Below are positions 1 to 12,370 of a stretch of DNA of 64,000 nt, in pieces; position 1 is the stretch's first letter; each line of letters begins with the position of its first letter. Made by a program: the position numbers and the translations under genes. The notes under the pieces are model-generated. The model ran no database searches and was not told the DNA's origin. It saw nothing but the letters and a program-made list of their open reading frames with translations. Origin of the DNA: Norana najaformis (Eukaryota > Annelida > Clitellata > Crassiclitellata > Hormogastridae); assembly GCA_964023275.1 (NCBI GenBank), contig OZ029922.1, positions 1,694,741-1,758,740 of the forward strand. Direction: 5' to 3'.

Positions 1-96
1 GAAGTGTGGTCCCTGGATTTGAAGGATGTGCGGCTGAAGCACAGACACGACCGCAACAACTCAACGATTTATTCATCCGATGTCGTTGGATGTAAA

Positions 97-245
97 TATA
101 ATACATACATACATCCAATCATCCATTCATCCATCCATACATCATCCATCCATCCATTCATCCATTCATCCATACATACATGCGTCCATGCATCCATGCA
201 TGCATGCATCCATCCATCCATATATACATACATACATACATGCAC
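97..245. repeat. CATC/CATA microsatellite
   Basis: Imperfect tetranucleotide tract alternating CATA and CATC units with CATG interruptions. It gives spurious His/Ile/Tyr frames on both strands. Confidence 0.9.
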
Positions 246-470
246 ACATATATACAATAGCACATAAATTTTAAGAATGAATTCAGAAAATCATCAAATA
301 AATATTATTTCTAACAACCCTTTCATCACAGAATTAATTAGCTTGGCGTAAAAAATGATAGAAATGCACCGGCTTAAAAGCACCTTTCTCCCGGAAAAAA
401 CGAACAAAGAGAGCGATCAATACAATTTCATTTGCGTCGAGTCTTTAAGAAGTAATGCCCACTAGGAATA

Positions 471-753
471 GACACTATAGTGTGGCTACAGAACGCTCGC
501 AGACGTAGGTCTATACAGTGTCTGATATCAAGGCACATTCACTGTTACATGGCGCCATGTCTAAATACTTCAATGGCCACACTACTGTCTGGATATAGGC
601 CACAGTAACTGTGTTCTATTACTAGACAGCTGATGCATGTTATGCGTGCATTAGTATTAACTGTTACAAGAATAGAAATTGATAATCGCTTGGAATTACG
701 TAGCGAACTAGAACAACAGGTGTCAGATATCAATAGGCAGTTGATATCTGACA
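471..753. repeat. Cluster of short perfect palindromes
   Basis: Within 283 bases lie ACACTATAGTGT (about 471), ACATGGCGCCATGT (547-560) and a 13-base inverted repeat TGTCAGATATCAA with a 7-base loop (721-753). TGTCTGATATCAA also occurs near 518. It may be a remnant of a foldback or MITE-type element, but no target duplication is evident. Confidence 0.6.
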
Positions 754-1064
754 GTATGGCGTGACAACAGTAGTGTCCGCTGTATCTAGACACTGCTTTT
801 AAGAGTGGCTCGGAACATCGTGACCGGGCCGTGGCCCCAAGGGGGAGGGGAGAGCGGTGGAGATGAGCACTCAGTGTGGACATTAGGATGAAAGGATTCC
901 GGTCGATCGGTCCGCTGGAACAGGAACCGCGCCTCGATGATTGCCTGACACTTTAAAAGCCTCGGCGGAACTCAGACAAATCGCTGGACGGACCGAGCAA
1001 AAACGGACCATCGCCAACACCAAGAGTGCGTCGCTATGCCAAACATATATATATACCTTTCTAA

Positions 1065-1172
1065 AAGTATGTATGTATATATGTATCTATCCATTCATCT
1101 ATCCATCCATACATACATACATAAATACATCCATCCATACATACATACATCCATCCATCCATCCATCCATGT
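1065..1172. repeat. CATA/CATC microsatellite
   Basis: Imperfect tetranucleotide repeat (GTAT/CATC/CATA units). Confidence 0.85.
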
Positions 1173-1177
1173 GGCTT

Positions 1178-1312
1178 CTGACTTTTAGACCTTGATCCGG
1201 AACCGAACCCTTCTTGCCTATCGATTTTGCTTTGACTGAGCGCCTGTCAATAAGCTGGTTCCCGCGACTTAGCTTGCGTTGGGCGCTGTAGAAATGTCAA
1301 GTTTACGGTTAC
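1178..1312 (+). mobile_element. Truncated LINE 3' end, family 2
   Basis: One of about ten copies of the same 3' sequence: ATCGATTTTG..TGACTGAGCGCCTGT, AAGCTGGTTCCCGCGAC, then GGGCGCTGTAGAAAT and a TTACGA-type tail. The copy at 47995-48430 shows that this is the 3' UTR of a LINE. Confidence 0.65.
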
Positions 1313-2004
1313 ATCGTAATGTATATTACAATGTATGTAGGCCCGCGTATACATGCACGCATATGTAACACAAATGGTCAGATTAGAGCGGCAGAGACAG
1401 AGCGGAGCTGAAAGTACTTTAATCAGAATATCACCCGTGTTGCCACTGACTCCAATCTTGATTACAGGTTTGATCTTCAGCAATCTGGTCCCTCTTCTGC
1501 ATTCCGCTTCCTCTTCTGTGTTCGGCTTACTCGACTTACTTCTGCTGCTATTCATGTAATTCATAGGGCTCTAAATAATGCGAGGAATTCATGGGTTAAA
1601 TATCAATAGATAGGCCTGACACACATTTGCATGTAAGCATGCATACATATGTACATATATACACATATGTAGATATATACAAAATCACTAGTGTACGGTA
1701 TGTACTTACATACATACACACAGATGCATGCTAGCATACATGAATGCATACATATGTACATGTATACATACCCACATACTTAATTAAAACTGTAGAAATA
1801 GAATTATACATATAGTTATACAGATAAGCATGTGCATGTACGTAGCCCTGTGCACATACATACATATATGCACATAGTTCTATTATCTTTTTGCATTGTT
1901 TCTGGCTATTTATATAGCTCGTTTAGTAAAATTCACAAAGGTGCTTAACTATGGCTATCTAGCAGATCTAATAAAGTGCGATTCCAAATCAATCTAATCT
2001 AATC
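1313..2004. other. No gene seen; AT-rich with CATA-type repeats
   Basis: Contains interrupted ACATAC/TGCATG words (about 1625-1880) and no frame or splice pattern worth reporting. Confidence 0.5.
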
Positions 2005-2165
2005 TGATCTCTTCTGTAGTGCCATTATCATAATGCCTCAGGCATTACTCAGCTGTCACTTCAAGTGAAATCATAATCATATTCCAGGTCGCATTCCTAT
2101 GGGTCAGAGAAACCAGAAGTTAGGCTATGGTGGGGAAGCCACAAGACGTCACTTAGCAATGGATA
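2005..2165 (-). mobile_element. Truncated LINE/SINE 3' end, family 1
   Basis: Head TGTAGTGCCATTATCATAATGCC, then TCACTTCAAGTGAAATC and GGTCAGAGAAACCAGAAG. Read on the minus strand it ends in the GGCGCTATAGAAGT motif plus a TTAGATTAGATT tail. Sister copies are at 3425, 26630, 29362, 39945, 42393, 46040 and 54128. Confidence 0.6.
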
Positions 2166-2989
2166 CACATACCTCTACTCAAAACAACTAAAAATCAAAG
2201 AACACCTTCTTGAGTAGTTTAGTCTTAAGGAGCTAAATAAACTTCAAACATTAAAATATGCAAATGAGAGCACAAAATGTAACAGCCTTTGATTCTTTGA
2301 CTCAATTCTTTTCTATGCCCCTACTCTATCACTGGTTGAACACCTTTCTACTTGATTGTGATTTTGTTATCAGGTTGGAAGCGCATCCTAAGTTTCTCTT
2401 TTTAAGAGACACTAAATAACATGCAATTAAGACTACATAACTACTTTGTGTATTTTTATCAGACACTATCTGTAAAGTGTAATGTAACACTACCACAACT
2501 ACAGCATGAAACACAAATAAAGACATTCTTTTAATTCTCTGTTATTCACTGCAAACTGTTAACCAATCTGAATACGTTATAACCTCTAAAATGTTAGTTA
2601 AGTAAGTAAGTAATGCATCTGTTAACACGCCATCTGTCCATCGGCTGAGCGAGGAATCATAGTTCACCAACCAACGTAGATATATGCTTCGTAAATGTAT
2701 AACATTAAAATAAGCTGACTATGTTCAAAAGCAACTTTCACTTTCACCAGTTGTAAAGCACGGAACAGTCCGCACCTTTTGTTCACGCTGAAAACTCCAA
2801 CAAATATAGTATCGATACTACTGTTCATTTGCAATCAAGTCCAATACGTGTTTTCCTTTGATTTCGTCGGGGTCACTTCCATGCCATCCAGTTTCCATCT
2901 GTGTATTTCCACTGCCTTGAAAAAGACAAAAAACAAAGGCCATATTACTAGACTGAATTATGATAATAATCACAATCTCCTGATTTCTT

Positions 2990-3126
2990 CAATGACCCCA
3001 AAAAAAAACCAAAGTCAGGGGAACTACCTTATTCACAGGTGCTTAGTCAAATCTAAACTGACAAGGCAGGCAGGATCAGGTTCTGTTCCAAGTCTACATT
3101 CAAATGTCAGACATATAGACAGGCAG
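2990..3126 (-). mobile_element. Diverged LINE 3' end, family 2
   Basis: Matches family 2 over CTTATTCACAGGTGCTTAGT and GGCAGGCAGG, but with many differences, so it is an old copy. Confidence 0.45.
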
Positions 3127-3424
3127 TGACTACTGTGGATGACGCCACCATGTCACTGGACAAAGTGGTCCAGTAAGACTTGACACCTCTTCTACCATCT
3201 GATCCTCATACACATAGGTAGGTGCGTCTCTTTAGTGTTTCTAAAGGTTCGACATCGTCCTTGTTTATAGAGTTCACTGATCGAAAGATAAGGTGCTCAA
3301 ACCATGGCAATCCTAGTGCATCTGTTGTCAGATTAAGCCATGCAACACCAATTACCAAATATTTTTTATAAGTAAGAATCTTCAGAGTTAATTTGGAATC
3401 AGTCATTCAAAGCTCTAATCAGGG

Positions 3425-3640
3425 TAATAAGATCAGCAAAAGACATTACGGAACTTGTTTCATGAAATCCATGGACTCCGACCTGACATTGAAACCGCTC
3501 GAACAATCTGGGTCATGCAGATCTTGGAATTCCATCAGAATCTGATCCAGCTTCTCCAATGGATTATGATTTTGATAATGATTTCACTTGAAGCAACCAT
3601 CGACTGATGCCTTGGAAATTATGATATCAGCGCTAGAACA
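3425..3640 (+). mobile_element. LINE/SINE 3' end, family 1
   Basis: Contains AATGGATTATGATTTTGATA, CACTTGAAGCAACCATCGAC and TGATGCCTTGGAAATTATGA, then GCGCTAGAACAGT and an ATTAGAT tail, as in the other family 1 copies. Confidence 0.6.
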
Positions 3641-3649
3641 GTCATTAGA

Positions 3650-4987
3650 TTTGATCAGATTTCATTTGATTAAGCAATGGTGAATATACTGGTCTCTCAT
3701 TCACATCTTTTGTGTGGCACAGAGAAATTTAGGAGATTTGCGTTACATTACTACCCATAACCCACCATAATCATAATCTCGAGTATTTTTAATGCACTGC
3801 TTAAAAGCTAAGTGCAGGATACCAGTTTATTCACAAGCGATCTCTCAAATCGATGGACTGTCCAAAGATACCATATAAAGAACAAAGTCCCGTTGCTAGA
3901 AGACCAGACAGAGCAGGGCTCGGAGGCGCTTTTAACGAAATCCAGGCAACAAAGAAAACTGGCTGAACTTGACAGTGATCAGCAGCGCAGCAGACAGTGC
4001 AAGCAGACTAAATCTTTGTTTTTTTAATTTGAACGAATAGCTTTTCTCACCAGTGGTCCAAAATCTGATCTGCACTCTAGCTGATCTTGTTGGATGATGA
4101 GCTTTTGTGGTGGTTATTCATCAACTTCGTCAGGGTCTTCCTTGTATGTCCGTTAGGGTCGGGACGATTTGTGTTCTGACTGGCTTCCTTTCTCGTGCGA
4201 CCCTTTCCACTTTTTCCCGAAAACATGTACTTGTCGTGATCGAAATTCCAGTGCTCATATTCGTCGAAATGAGCCTCCATTTTGCGCTGAAATACGTCTT
4301 TTTCTGCAGAACTTTTGCAAAAATCTACCGTCTGACCTCACCCTTCTTTAAACTAGTAGCCTTGTTTGTTTACAAAATATATATAGTTTTAACTAGGTCA
4401 TAGACGGATGACGCAACTTTTCAGCAATTCGATTGGTTGACACATTTTAAAGAGCAAGGATAACAACAATATTTGGCTATTTCATTGGCTGACATAGTTT
4501 TGAGAACCTCTGATTGGTTGATCTTGGCCACCTTGGTACATTGTCCCGTGCGATGATCAAAACAACATGTGAGAAAATGGAGCTGTGGCATGTTCTCTTT
4601 GGCCCCCATTAATAATCACAATGCAGCCTTCTAATCGCTTTACCTTTGCTCTTCGATCGAGGCTAAATATAAACTGTGAATAATGCACAGTCAAAACACG
4701 ACACCTGTGTCTGCATTTCTCATAGTTCCACGTCGAAAAATCGATATCAAGGCACTCAAAAATGAGACCAATTAAAGGGACACGTTGTTTTAAGAACTTC
4801 GGTCATACATATGAACGTGGCAACAACCGTTGACAACTCCATTAACTGCCCCATTTCATTATGAAACTGAGACAGGCCACTGGGCCCAAAACTATTTAAC
4901 CACACGTGAAGCCTGCCTGGAGATATACAGCTGTAAAATTACCTACACTGCACGATAAATTCATTGAAAAATGATCAGGATAATTGT
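3650..4987. other. No gene seen
   Basis: Only short frames without coding pattern. A 71-residue frame at 3812 and a 98-residue frame at 4107 have no family resemblance or splice context. Confidence 0.4.
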
Positions 4988-5140
4988 GATCGTAGTCGTA
5001 ATCGTAAACTCGAGATTCTACAGCGCCCAAAAAAAGCTAGGTCGCGGAAACCAGCTTATTCACATATGGTCAGTCAAAACAAAATCGCTCGACAAGAAGG
5101 CTCGGTTCCAGGCTAAGATCCAAGAGTCAAACAGATTGAG
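4988..5140 (-). mobile_element. LINE 3' end, family 2
   Basis: Begins GTAGTCGTAATCGTAAACTC (the reverse of a TTACGA tail), then GATTCTACAGCGCCC and ACCAGCTTATTCACA. It is truncated after the CAAGAGTCAA segment. Confidence 0.7.
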
Positions 5141-5692
5141 ATTATAAATCGCTGCAGAAAAGATGTATAAGAACATTTACATTTGAATAGATGTCCTGTT
5201 GCTGCTTCGCTTAGGTTGGGTTTGTGCCCTCAGCCGAATGATTCTTCGACCTCAGGATCACGGCCCTTGTGATGAGTTTCTAAAGAGACGTATAAACAAA
5301 TGTGTTCTGTTGAGACAATAGAGGCGGGTAAACATGTTTACCTTCGTAACCTTTACCTTGTCTTCAACCGTCCTCGGGTCGAGGACGGTTGAAGCATACC
5401 ACGAACAATTTTATCTTTACATTTTACAACTTGGGGCTTTAACCGAAAAGAAATTCCAATTCACTGAACTGATAGCTAACATCAGCTGTCAGCAGATGCA
5501 GTGATATGCTAAATTTGCACGGCCTATTTAGTTTAGGCTGTACGAGCCTACTGAATTTTGGCTAAGGTATAATGTACCGAGGCCTATATTGTAAGTGCAT
5601 GATTGGGCATGTTTGCTTGGTCTCAATTGCGAGACCTTGTTAAAACGTGTTTGCCGACTTAGCTCAACCTTGGCCAAATTTAGACAGAATAT

Positions 5693-5850
5693 CGTAATCA
5701 TGAACTCGAGATTTCTACAGCGCCCAAAGCAAGCTAAGTCGCGGGAGCCAGCTTATTCACAAGTGCTCAGTCAAAACAAAATCGATAGGCAGATAGGTCA
5801 GAATCGTTTCCGGGTCAAGAGTCTCAAGAGCCAGGTCAAGAGCATCCTAA
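5693..5850 (-). mobile_element. LINE 3' end, family 2
   Basis: CTCGAGATTTCTACAGCGCC followed by CGGGAGCCAGCTTATTCACA and CAAAATCGATAGGCAG. Close to the copy at 6883. Confidence 0.7.
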
Positions 5851-5963
5851 GGAGAAAAGGAAATTGAGAAAAAAAGTCAAATGGATGACATTTTCAGGTC
5901 CTGCTCTCATGGTTCAGTAAGGTCGACCGGTTTTGTTTGGTTTTGGGGCGATGAGTTGTCCAC

Positions 5964-6075
5964 ATGGCGCTATATAAACATGAGCTTAAATTACATTACA
6001 GAACTACACTAGGATCTCTGTGCCAGCGGGGATTCGAACCCCAACCGTTTGATGGACCGTGCAGCACACTCACCA
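5964..6075. repeat. Possible tRNA-like SINE fragment
   Basis: Contains GGCGCTATATAAACATG-like sequence near its start and GGGGATTCGAACCCCAAC, a good B-box. No convincing A-box or cloverleaf, so I treat it as a SINE remnant. Confidence 0.35.
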
Positions 6076-6882
6076 CCACTATCGTCGTCACTCTGTTATT
6101 ATATTGCATCATTTCCATGAGGTCAGGTTGGGCGATCAACCATGACTCAAACTCAACATACCCTTTTATTATTCATCTTTGATTGATTTTCCAATTCGAG
6201 CTAATGTATTTCTGCCACTCACCAACTAGAAACACCTGTTGCGGTGTTTTTCCAACGGTCTGAGTCATTTCCTACGATCGTTTAAGAAATGAATCACAAT
6301 TTTAAAAGACAAAAAATGAGTAAGTTGTACATTTTGCTTACGCATTTATTTACTTATTCATTAGATTCAGCCTTTTTGTAGGCTGACATTTAATTTTCTT
6401 TCAAAACTTAATTTTTACTTATTTAGGCCTAATTATTTCACTGTGAAAAATTGCTTTAAAAATTATCTTTGGGTGAAATAGGGTAGAGGGCAAAATAGTT
6501 TGGACAGAATAGAGAGAGAACGTAAAAAGAATGAGAGTAAAATAGACAGTCATAGAGGCAGACAAACAGACAGCCAGACATGCAGGCAGCAGGCAGGAAG
6601 CAGGCAGACAGTAGAAGACAGATTAAAGATGGGAATTGAATGAAGGATGAATGAGAGTGAGAATGACAGATAAAGACAGAAACAAACAGTCTGATGGCAG
6701 AGAAAGTGAAACAGAGTGAGCGAGACAGACAGACAGACAGACAGACAGAACAATTAGACGACAGAAATACAGACTCTAAATTCGCTATCAAAATAGACTG
6801 GCGAATATCAGAATCTGACCGAATAGGCGTTTTAAAAACGTGCTGCCTTCTAGCTAATGCAAATGAAACATTTTCAATAATC

Positions 6883-7115
6883 GCAATGGTAAGCTCGAGA
6901 TTTCTACATCGCCCATCAAAAGCTAAGTCGCGGGAAACAGCTTATTTACAGGCGCTCAGTCAAAACAAAATCGATAGACAAGAAGGGTTCGGTTCCAGGT
7001 CAAGATCCAAGATTAAGTACGGTTGGTGGTATTTGGAATTGGATCTGCAGGACAGATAAAGGGAAGGAGAGGAATCAGGGTAGGATCTGTGGAAGCGGAG
7101 CAGGCCTAATCAGTC
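6883..7115 (-). mobile_element. LINE 3' end, family 2 (longer copy)
   Basis: Runs from CTCGAGATTTCTACATCGCC through GGTTCCAGGTCAAGATCCAA to GGATCTGCAGGACAGATAAA and GTAGGATCTGTGGAAG. It extends nearly as far as the copy that still carries LINE coding sequence. Confidence 0.7.
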
Positions 7116-7324
7116 AGCGCTAGTCTGACGAAAGCGAACGTAAGAAATGTACTTAATATGTTCAAAGTTTTTAAAATCCAAAGGCATTTTTATTAGTAAA
7201 AAATGGAACATAACACAAGCGAAATTAATTCTACAAGGAGAGAAAGTGAGAAGAAGAAAACGTGTCCTCTCACTGTTAAAGTCAAACCGACATTATTGCT
7301 GGTCTCTAACCTACTGAATCTTCC

Positions 7325-7450
7325 TTAAATGGAATGGCGCCCCTTCAAAGGAGCAGCGGTAGTAAAGGATCTCACCCGATAAATTCACTGAAAAATTAGC
7401 AGGGTCGAGGTCATACGGTTGCTATGGAAAACGTGTACATTTATATTTAC
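7325..7450 (+). mobile_element. SINE 3' part, family 3
   Basis: GAGCAGCGGTAGTAAAGGAT, CTCACCCGATAAATTC, GCAGGGTCGAGGTCATACGG, then TTGCTATGGAAAACGT and an ATTTAC tail. It matches the tRNA-headed SINE at 42905-43160. Confidence 0.6.
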
Positions 7451-7974
7451 CATTACTGACTGGCGCAACCTCTTACATCTTAAAAATTGGCACTTAATTA
7501 CCCGCTTAGAATACAATGTGAAAATTTGTAAATTTGAATTTCATACAAGTGCAAATCGAGATATCTTATCAGGAAGTAAGCTTAATCGAAAGATATAATT
7601 TGACAAACAAGTTATCTTAAGACTGGTTTCAGGTGGTTGGTTACTGAGAAGAAAAGAGCAGCGCCTTGAGCTAATCCCGATAGGCAAACGTGGATACGAC
7701 ATGCTAGCGACTTCACTTTCTTAGCCTCGGGATCTGAGGGCTGGTGCCTAGTCCCCTCCCTCGCCGCCTGATCTTCCCGTCGACAGTATGTGGCCAGTGT
7801 ACTCATTCATTTTATAGCCGAGTTCGCTACGGGCGTAAGTGGAGCAGAATTCAGTCCTGGCAGCGATTAACTGGTATTCGAAAAATGCGAATATTGTTTG
7901 AGAAGATCACAAGCCCCGATGAGCTCTGGGTATAAATCATCCCCTAATGAGGGCTTATCTATGAGATAGGGAGC

Positions 7975-8150
7975 CAACTGGAGAGGCCTAAAGTTTGTCC
8001 AGGTTGTGACGCAGATATGTAAATGTACACGTTTTTCTACAGCGACCGTATGACCTCGACAATGCTCATTTTTCAATGAATTAATCGGGTGAGATCCTTC
8101 ACCACTGCTGCCCGTTTGAAATAAGCCACGACCGGGACCCTATGAACGAA
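7975..8150 (-). mobile_element. SINE 3' part, family 3, inverted to the copy at 7325
   Basis: Reverse-complement of the same sequence (ACAGCGACCGTATGACCTCG, GGTGAGATCCTTCACCACTG, CGTTTGAAATAAGCCACGAC). With the copy at 7325 it forms an inverted pair about 0.5 kb apart. Confidence 0.6.
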
Positions 8151-8397
8151 TATTCACTAGTGAATTCGTCTGAAAAGTTGGTTAAGTGTAAATGATGCAT
8201 TACTTATTACTTTAGAACTTCCAACGGTATCCAGATTACAGCGGAATGGATTATTGTGGACTGACCTCCTTGATATTGACCTAATTGTGACTTGGCTTTG
8301 GTGCGCCATTGGTTGATGTCTTGTGCATTAGATACCTGCGCCATAGAAGCTTCTGATTATATTACAATTACAAGACTTTTAGCACAACTTATGGCAT

Positions 8398-8520
8398 CAA
8401 ATCCATTCAAACGGGCAGCGGTGGTGAAGGACCACACCCGTTCAATTCATTGCAAAATGAGCAGGGTCGAGGCCTTACGGTCGCTAGAGAACGCCCTGTA
8501 CATTTACATTTACTTCAACA
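8398..8520 (+). mobile_element. SINE 3' part, family 3
   Basis: ACGGGCAGCGGTGGTGAAGG, AATGAGCAGGGTCGAGGCC and TTACGGTCGCTAGAGAACGC with an ATTTAC tail. Confidence 0.65.
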
Positions 8521-8814
8521 GAAACATTATTTTAACAGTTTTAAATGTTAAGTTCTTACAGCGAGTTTCCAAACATACGTCAATGAAAATGTTCACGTAA
8601 ATAGTGAAAAGAAGTTTCGGCTTAACGTACACTTGTAATGTAAGATAATGTAACATAAATAGGACGAACGCTAGGTGAATTTTATTGAAGTCTTTCTCTC
8701 CACTTTTCTTCTTATTTTATCAAATCGTTGACAAGAATTTCTGAGTAAATTGGACGCCGATGTACTGAATAGACCCTACGCACTTCTTACGAGGGCAAGG
8801 CTTGTTTGAGCGAG

Positions 8815-8950
8815 TCATAAGACCACCATAGTCATCGGGGGCAGGAAACATTTCCGAGAGGGTCAAGTGTCCACTCCGGCCTGGCCACAGTGGCAGCATC
8901 ACGGACAACACTATGAATATTCATAAACTCTTGTGAATATTTATGAATTT
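8815..8950. repeat. Dispersed repeat copy (pair with 12545-12670)
   Basis: Shares GAGAGGGTCAAGTGTC, CGGCCTGGCCACAGTGGCAG and ATGAATATTCAT with the second copy 3.7 kb away. Confidence 0.5.
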
Positions 8951-9247
8951 ATTCATCTGCACGAAAGGTGTACATATCGCCCACGTCATATAAATATACA
9001 AATACTTTTATACATTTGCAGTCATATATATATAACATATATATATATATAATCTTTCGACCTCATGACAACGCTTTCTACTGACTCTTCGCATAGGCCT
9101 GTGAACAAGTGTTACTTCTAGCCCACTTTTTCACGTGTGTTTAACATGTCTTGGTACACGTCTAATGTTATTCAGAAAACGTAGGCCTAGCGTACCATAA
9201 TGTTCGTTATACCATGTCACAAACGGCCTTACATCTACAGTTTATGT

Positions 9248-9400
9248 GAGATATGGTAGCCGAATCGTTAGAGTGCTCGGCTTTAACGCGGAAAGTACAG
9301 GCTTAAGCCTCCTCGTTAACTCCTTCACTCACAATTGCTCAACGTCATCGATTGATGCCTATTCGCTTAATTGTAAAGAAATAATCATAATAATTCATAG
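9248..9400 (+). mobile_element. tRNA-derived SINE, family T
   Basis: A-box-like ATGGTAGCCGAATCGTTAGAG and a decayed B-box AGGCTTAAGCCTCC, then CTCACAATTGCTCAACGTCA and CATCGATTGATGCC. Sister copies with better boxes are at 19485 and 59262. Confidence 0.6.
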
Positions 9401-9847
9401 TACTTCGGTGCATGCGAGACGCAATGAGGTGCATATGAAAAATGATATTTGGTATACATGTTTGTGATGTGGTTGTGCAAATGAAAATTTTGACAGAATC
9501 TTACACAAGATGCTTCTCTCTAGCTTAAATGATGTCTTTGATATGTGGAAACTTCTATAGCGCCGTTGTAGTTAAGCGCAAGGTAACAATGACAACATAG
9601 GTTCATAATTTTATAAGCAAACGATGGAAAATCACCACTGACAGGTGGTTGCCGGACTCACATGGAACCCAACCATTATGAATATTGCCTTAATGTTATT
9701 TTATTTAATGTCAAATTAATTTTTTTTTTTAAATTTACAGATTCATTAAAAATAAACAAATAAATTACCTGGTTTGACGCATGGTATCCTTAACAAAACC
9801 GCTGTTACTTTCCAAATACATCTGTTAGTCTTTCATATGAAAAGGTG

Positions 9848-9879
9848 TTAGTCTCTGTCTCTGTCTATCTGTCTCTGTC

Positions 9880-9920
<41 letters not shown>

Positions 9921-9925
9921 GACTG
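9848..9925. repeat. CTGT/CT microsatellite
   Basis: TCTCTG and TCTG units merging into a CT dinucleotide run. Confidence 0.85.
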
Positions 9926-10230
9926 TCTATCTACCACACCTTCGTTCTGTTTCAGGCAAGCGACTACGTCGTGCTAATTTAATTTGAACCGAGTCCAACT
10001 GGGCTTAAACTGTGAACAAATTTGTACACATAAAACACAAGTGAAGTCACGCTTCACCGACTTTCCTAACAAACTGCATGCACCACTCGCCGAACTTTCA
10101 ACCCTTATGCTAGCGAACGTAAAGGCCATATTGTAACCGTAAATGTAATCGCAAATTTGTCTAGCGCTTCCACAAGTGAGACTTCACAGAGGTGCTCCAG
10201 TTATTACATTACCTATCACTATTATTATAT

Positions 10231-10380
10231 CTGGCAAATTGTTATCTTTCAAATAAACTTGTTTTCGTTAACACAATTGTTATCTTTCACATAAACCGTT
10301 GTCATCTTTCAAATAAACTTGTTTTCGTTAACACAATTGTTATCTTTCACATAAACCGTTGTCATCTTTCACATAAACTC
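10231..10380. repeat. Tandem repeat, 60-base unit
   Basis: About 2.4 copies of a 60-base unit containing GTTATCTTTCAAATAAAC and GTTATCTTTCACATAAACC. Each unit is itself built from two related 30-base halves. Confidence 0.75.
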
Positions 10381-10424
10381 ACATGAGTTGCCTGTCATCG
10401 AATACCAGACCAACCGTCACATCA

Positions 10425-11220
10425 GGCACTTTCTTTATCTAGAACATTAAGTGCTGATGTTACAGCTGAACCCGTTTGCGACAGTAACCGTCAAACAAAA
10501 AGCAGCTTCTTGCAGTCTTTAAGCTTATTACGGTGTTTTACAAACATAATCACCCCCTCCTTGCCAATCATGCAGGTTAAGCAGTAAACCGTCTTATTCC
10601 AGACCAGGCGTCATATCAGCCACTTTCTATCGAAAACAAAAAGTGCTGATACAACAGCTGAACCGGCCTAAGACACTTCCAAGAGTTTCGACGACAAATT
10701 TCAAGTCTTATCTGCCGAACACTGCACAAACATTCTCAGAGATTGAACTCCTAAATCTTTCGCTTTGCGTCACCTTAACTGTAGCAATTTAAGTATTTTC
10801 TGGTAGATTTTGGCTATTAAACACTTAAGCAGGAATTCCGTAAACCTACATTACACAGTAAAAATCATTTAAAAACAGTCAAATTACTATGCAGCCCGGG
10901 AACAGTAACTTACTGTGAACTAATAACAGTAGCATGTGTATTACTGTTAATAAAGTTAACAGTAACATACTGTGACCTATGGTACCTTACGATCAAAGAC
11001 ACAGTACGTATTGTTAAAATAAAAGTAGAAGGTATAATACTGTTAGTTAATTTAACGGTCAAACACTGCGGCTTTCTGTTATTGCATGCAGAATGGTCCA
11101 TGTGAATCTTTAGTAATGTTACTACTGCTGTAGAATATTCGTCATGATCCAGAGCAGCCGTCATATCAAACACTTTCTAGCAAATACAAGAAGTGCTGAT
11201 GGAACAGCTGAACCAGTTCC
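10425..11220. repeat. Three dispersed copies of an imperfect hairpin
   Basis: Copies near 10425, 10610 and 11165 share CGTCATATCAGCCACTTTCT followed by a short spacer and AAGTGCTGATACAACAGCTG. The ATCAGC..CACTT and AAGTGCTGAT halves are complementary, so each can fold. Confidence 0.55.
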
Positions 11221-11949
11221 TAACCTTCTCCGATCAACATCACTACCTGTGCAAAACCTGTTGCCATACTAAAATAAAACTCCACCTTGTGAATATGTCT
11301 ATAGATATATATCTCTGTAGTTGAATACATACTGCTAAAGCCATATCATTTTCAAAACTAAAAATATATACCGGTTTCCAACATTCTCCGTCTAAAACCC
11401 CTACCTTTCGCAAAACCTGGAGGCATGCTTCTAAAACTTTCGAGCATTTCTGAATAGATCTATATGTACGAGTTAGGCCTATTGTGAAATAACATCCACA
11501 TAAGGAAGAATCCACAGAAGACCACTTCGGTTATTCTTCTCTCCCTCTGAGTTTAGAAAGCCGGTTCAAAGAACAAAGAGCAGATGTGCAAGGGCTGATC
11601 GAGAGTGAGTACTCCAGCCAATCGCTTCTACCTATAAACTCCGGTGGGAGGGACCATTGCAGATATTGTCCACCGCCAACGCACCAATAATGCCGCAACA
11701 ATATTATTATTGATAGAACTGATAGAACGTTAATTTATGAATTCACCTCAAAGCATCCATCATAAAATCCCTACCCATTCCCAAATCTACAGAAACCCAA
11801 CAAGCAGACGAAAGCATCCGCATAGGATTCATAGTGGATACGAATCGTGGTTAGATCAGCTGAATTAACGACAGCTTTCGTCAGCGTTAGAAGCAACCGT
11901 TAATCAGCTGAACTAAACAAGATCATGCCTTCAATCCATAGCAGAACAT

Positions 11950-12370
11950 AAACGTTAGAGGATGCTATATTTTCTTAGCATAGCATAAGCTCATACTTTC
12001 CGTCCTAAGCTGACAATTGCTTTCATTTCATAACATATCATAAACTTCATAACTCTGAATGGCACATCACATCTGTCCGTAGCATAGCACTTGCCTGTTT
12101 GACGATGTTATGTCTCCTTAGCATATACCTTTCATAAAGCTCTCGCACAAATGTAACAACTGCTATCAGTCAGTAGCATAGCATAAACTTCTTATCGCTA
12201 TTTTATGCTAATGCTGACCAAAAATCCTTCCTAACACAGCATAAATTAATAATATCTTACACAAGCTACTAAGAATTGCGAAATCTATCGCTGTTCAGCA
12301 TAGCATAAAATGTCTCAAGCAGTTCCTTACTAATACCGACAATTGTTATCCTCCTTTATCATAGCTCGGA
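11950..12370. repeat. AGCATAGCATAA-rich region
   Basis: Six or more scattered blocks of TAGCATAGCATAAAC-like sequence, spaced 50-80 bases apart. Confidence 0.55.

Noticed and set aside
545-883. 112-residue minus frame
   Set aside because: Lies across the palindrome cluster; no domain, and Cys/Ser content follows local composition.
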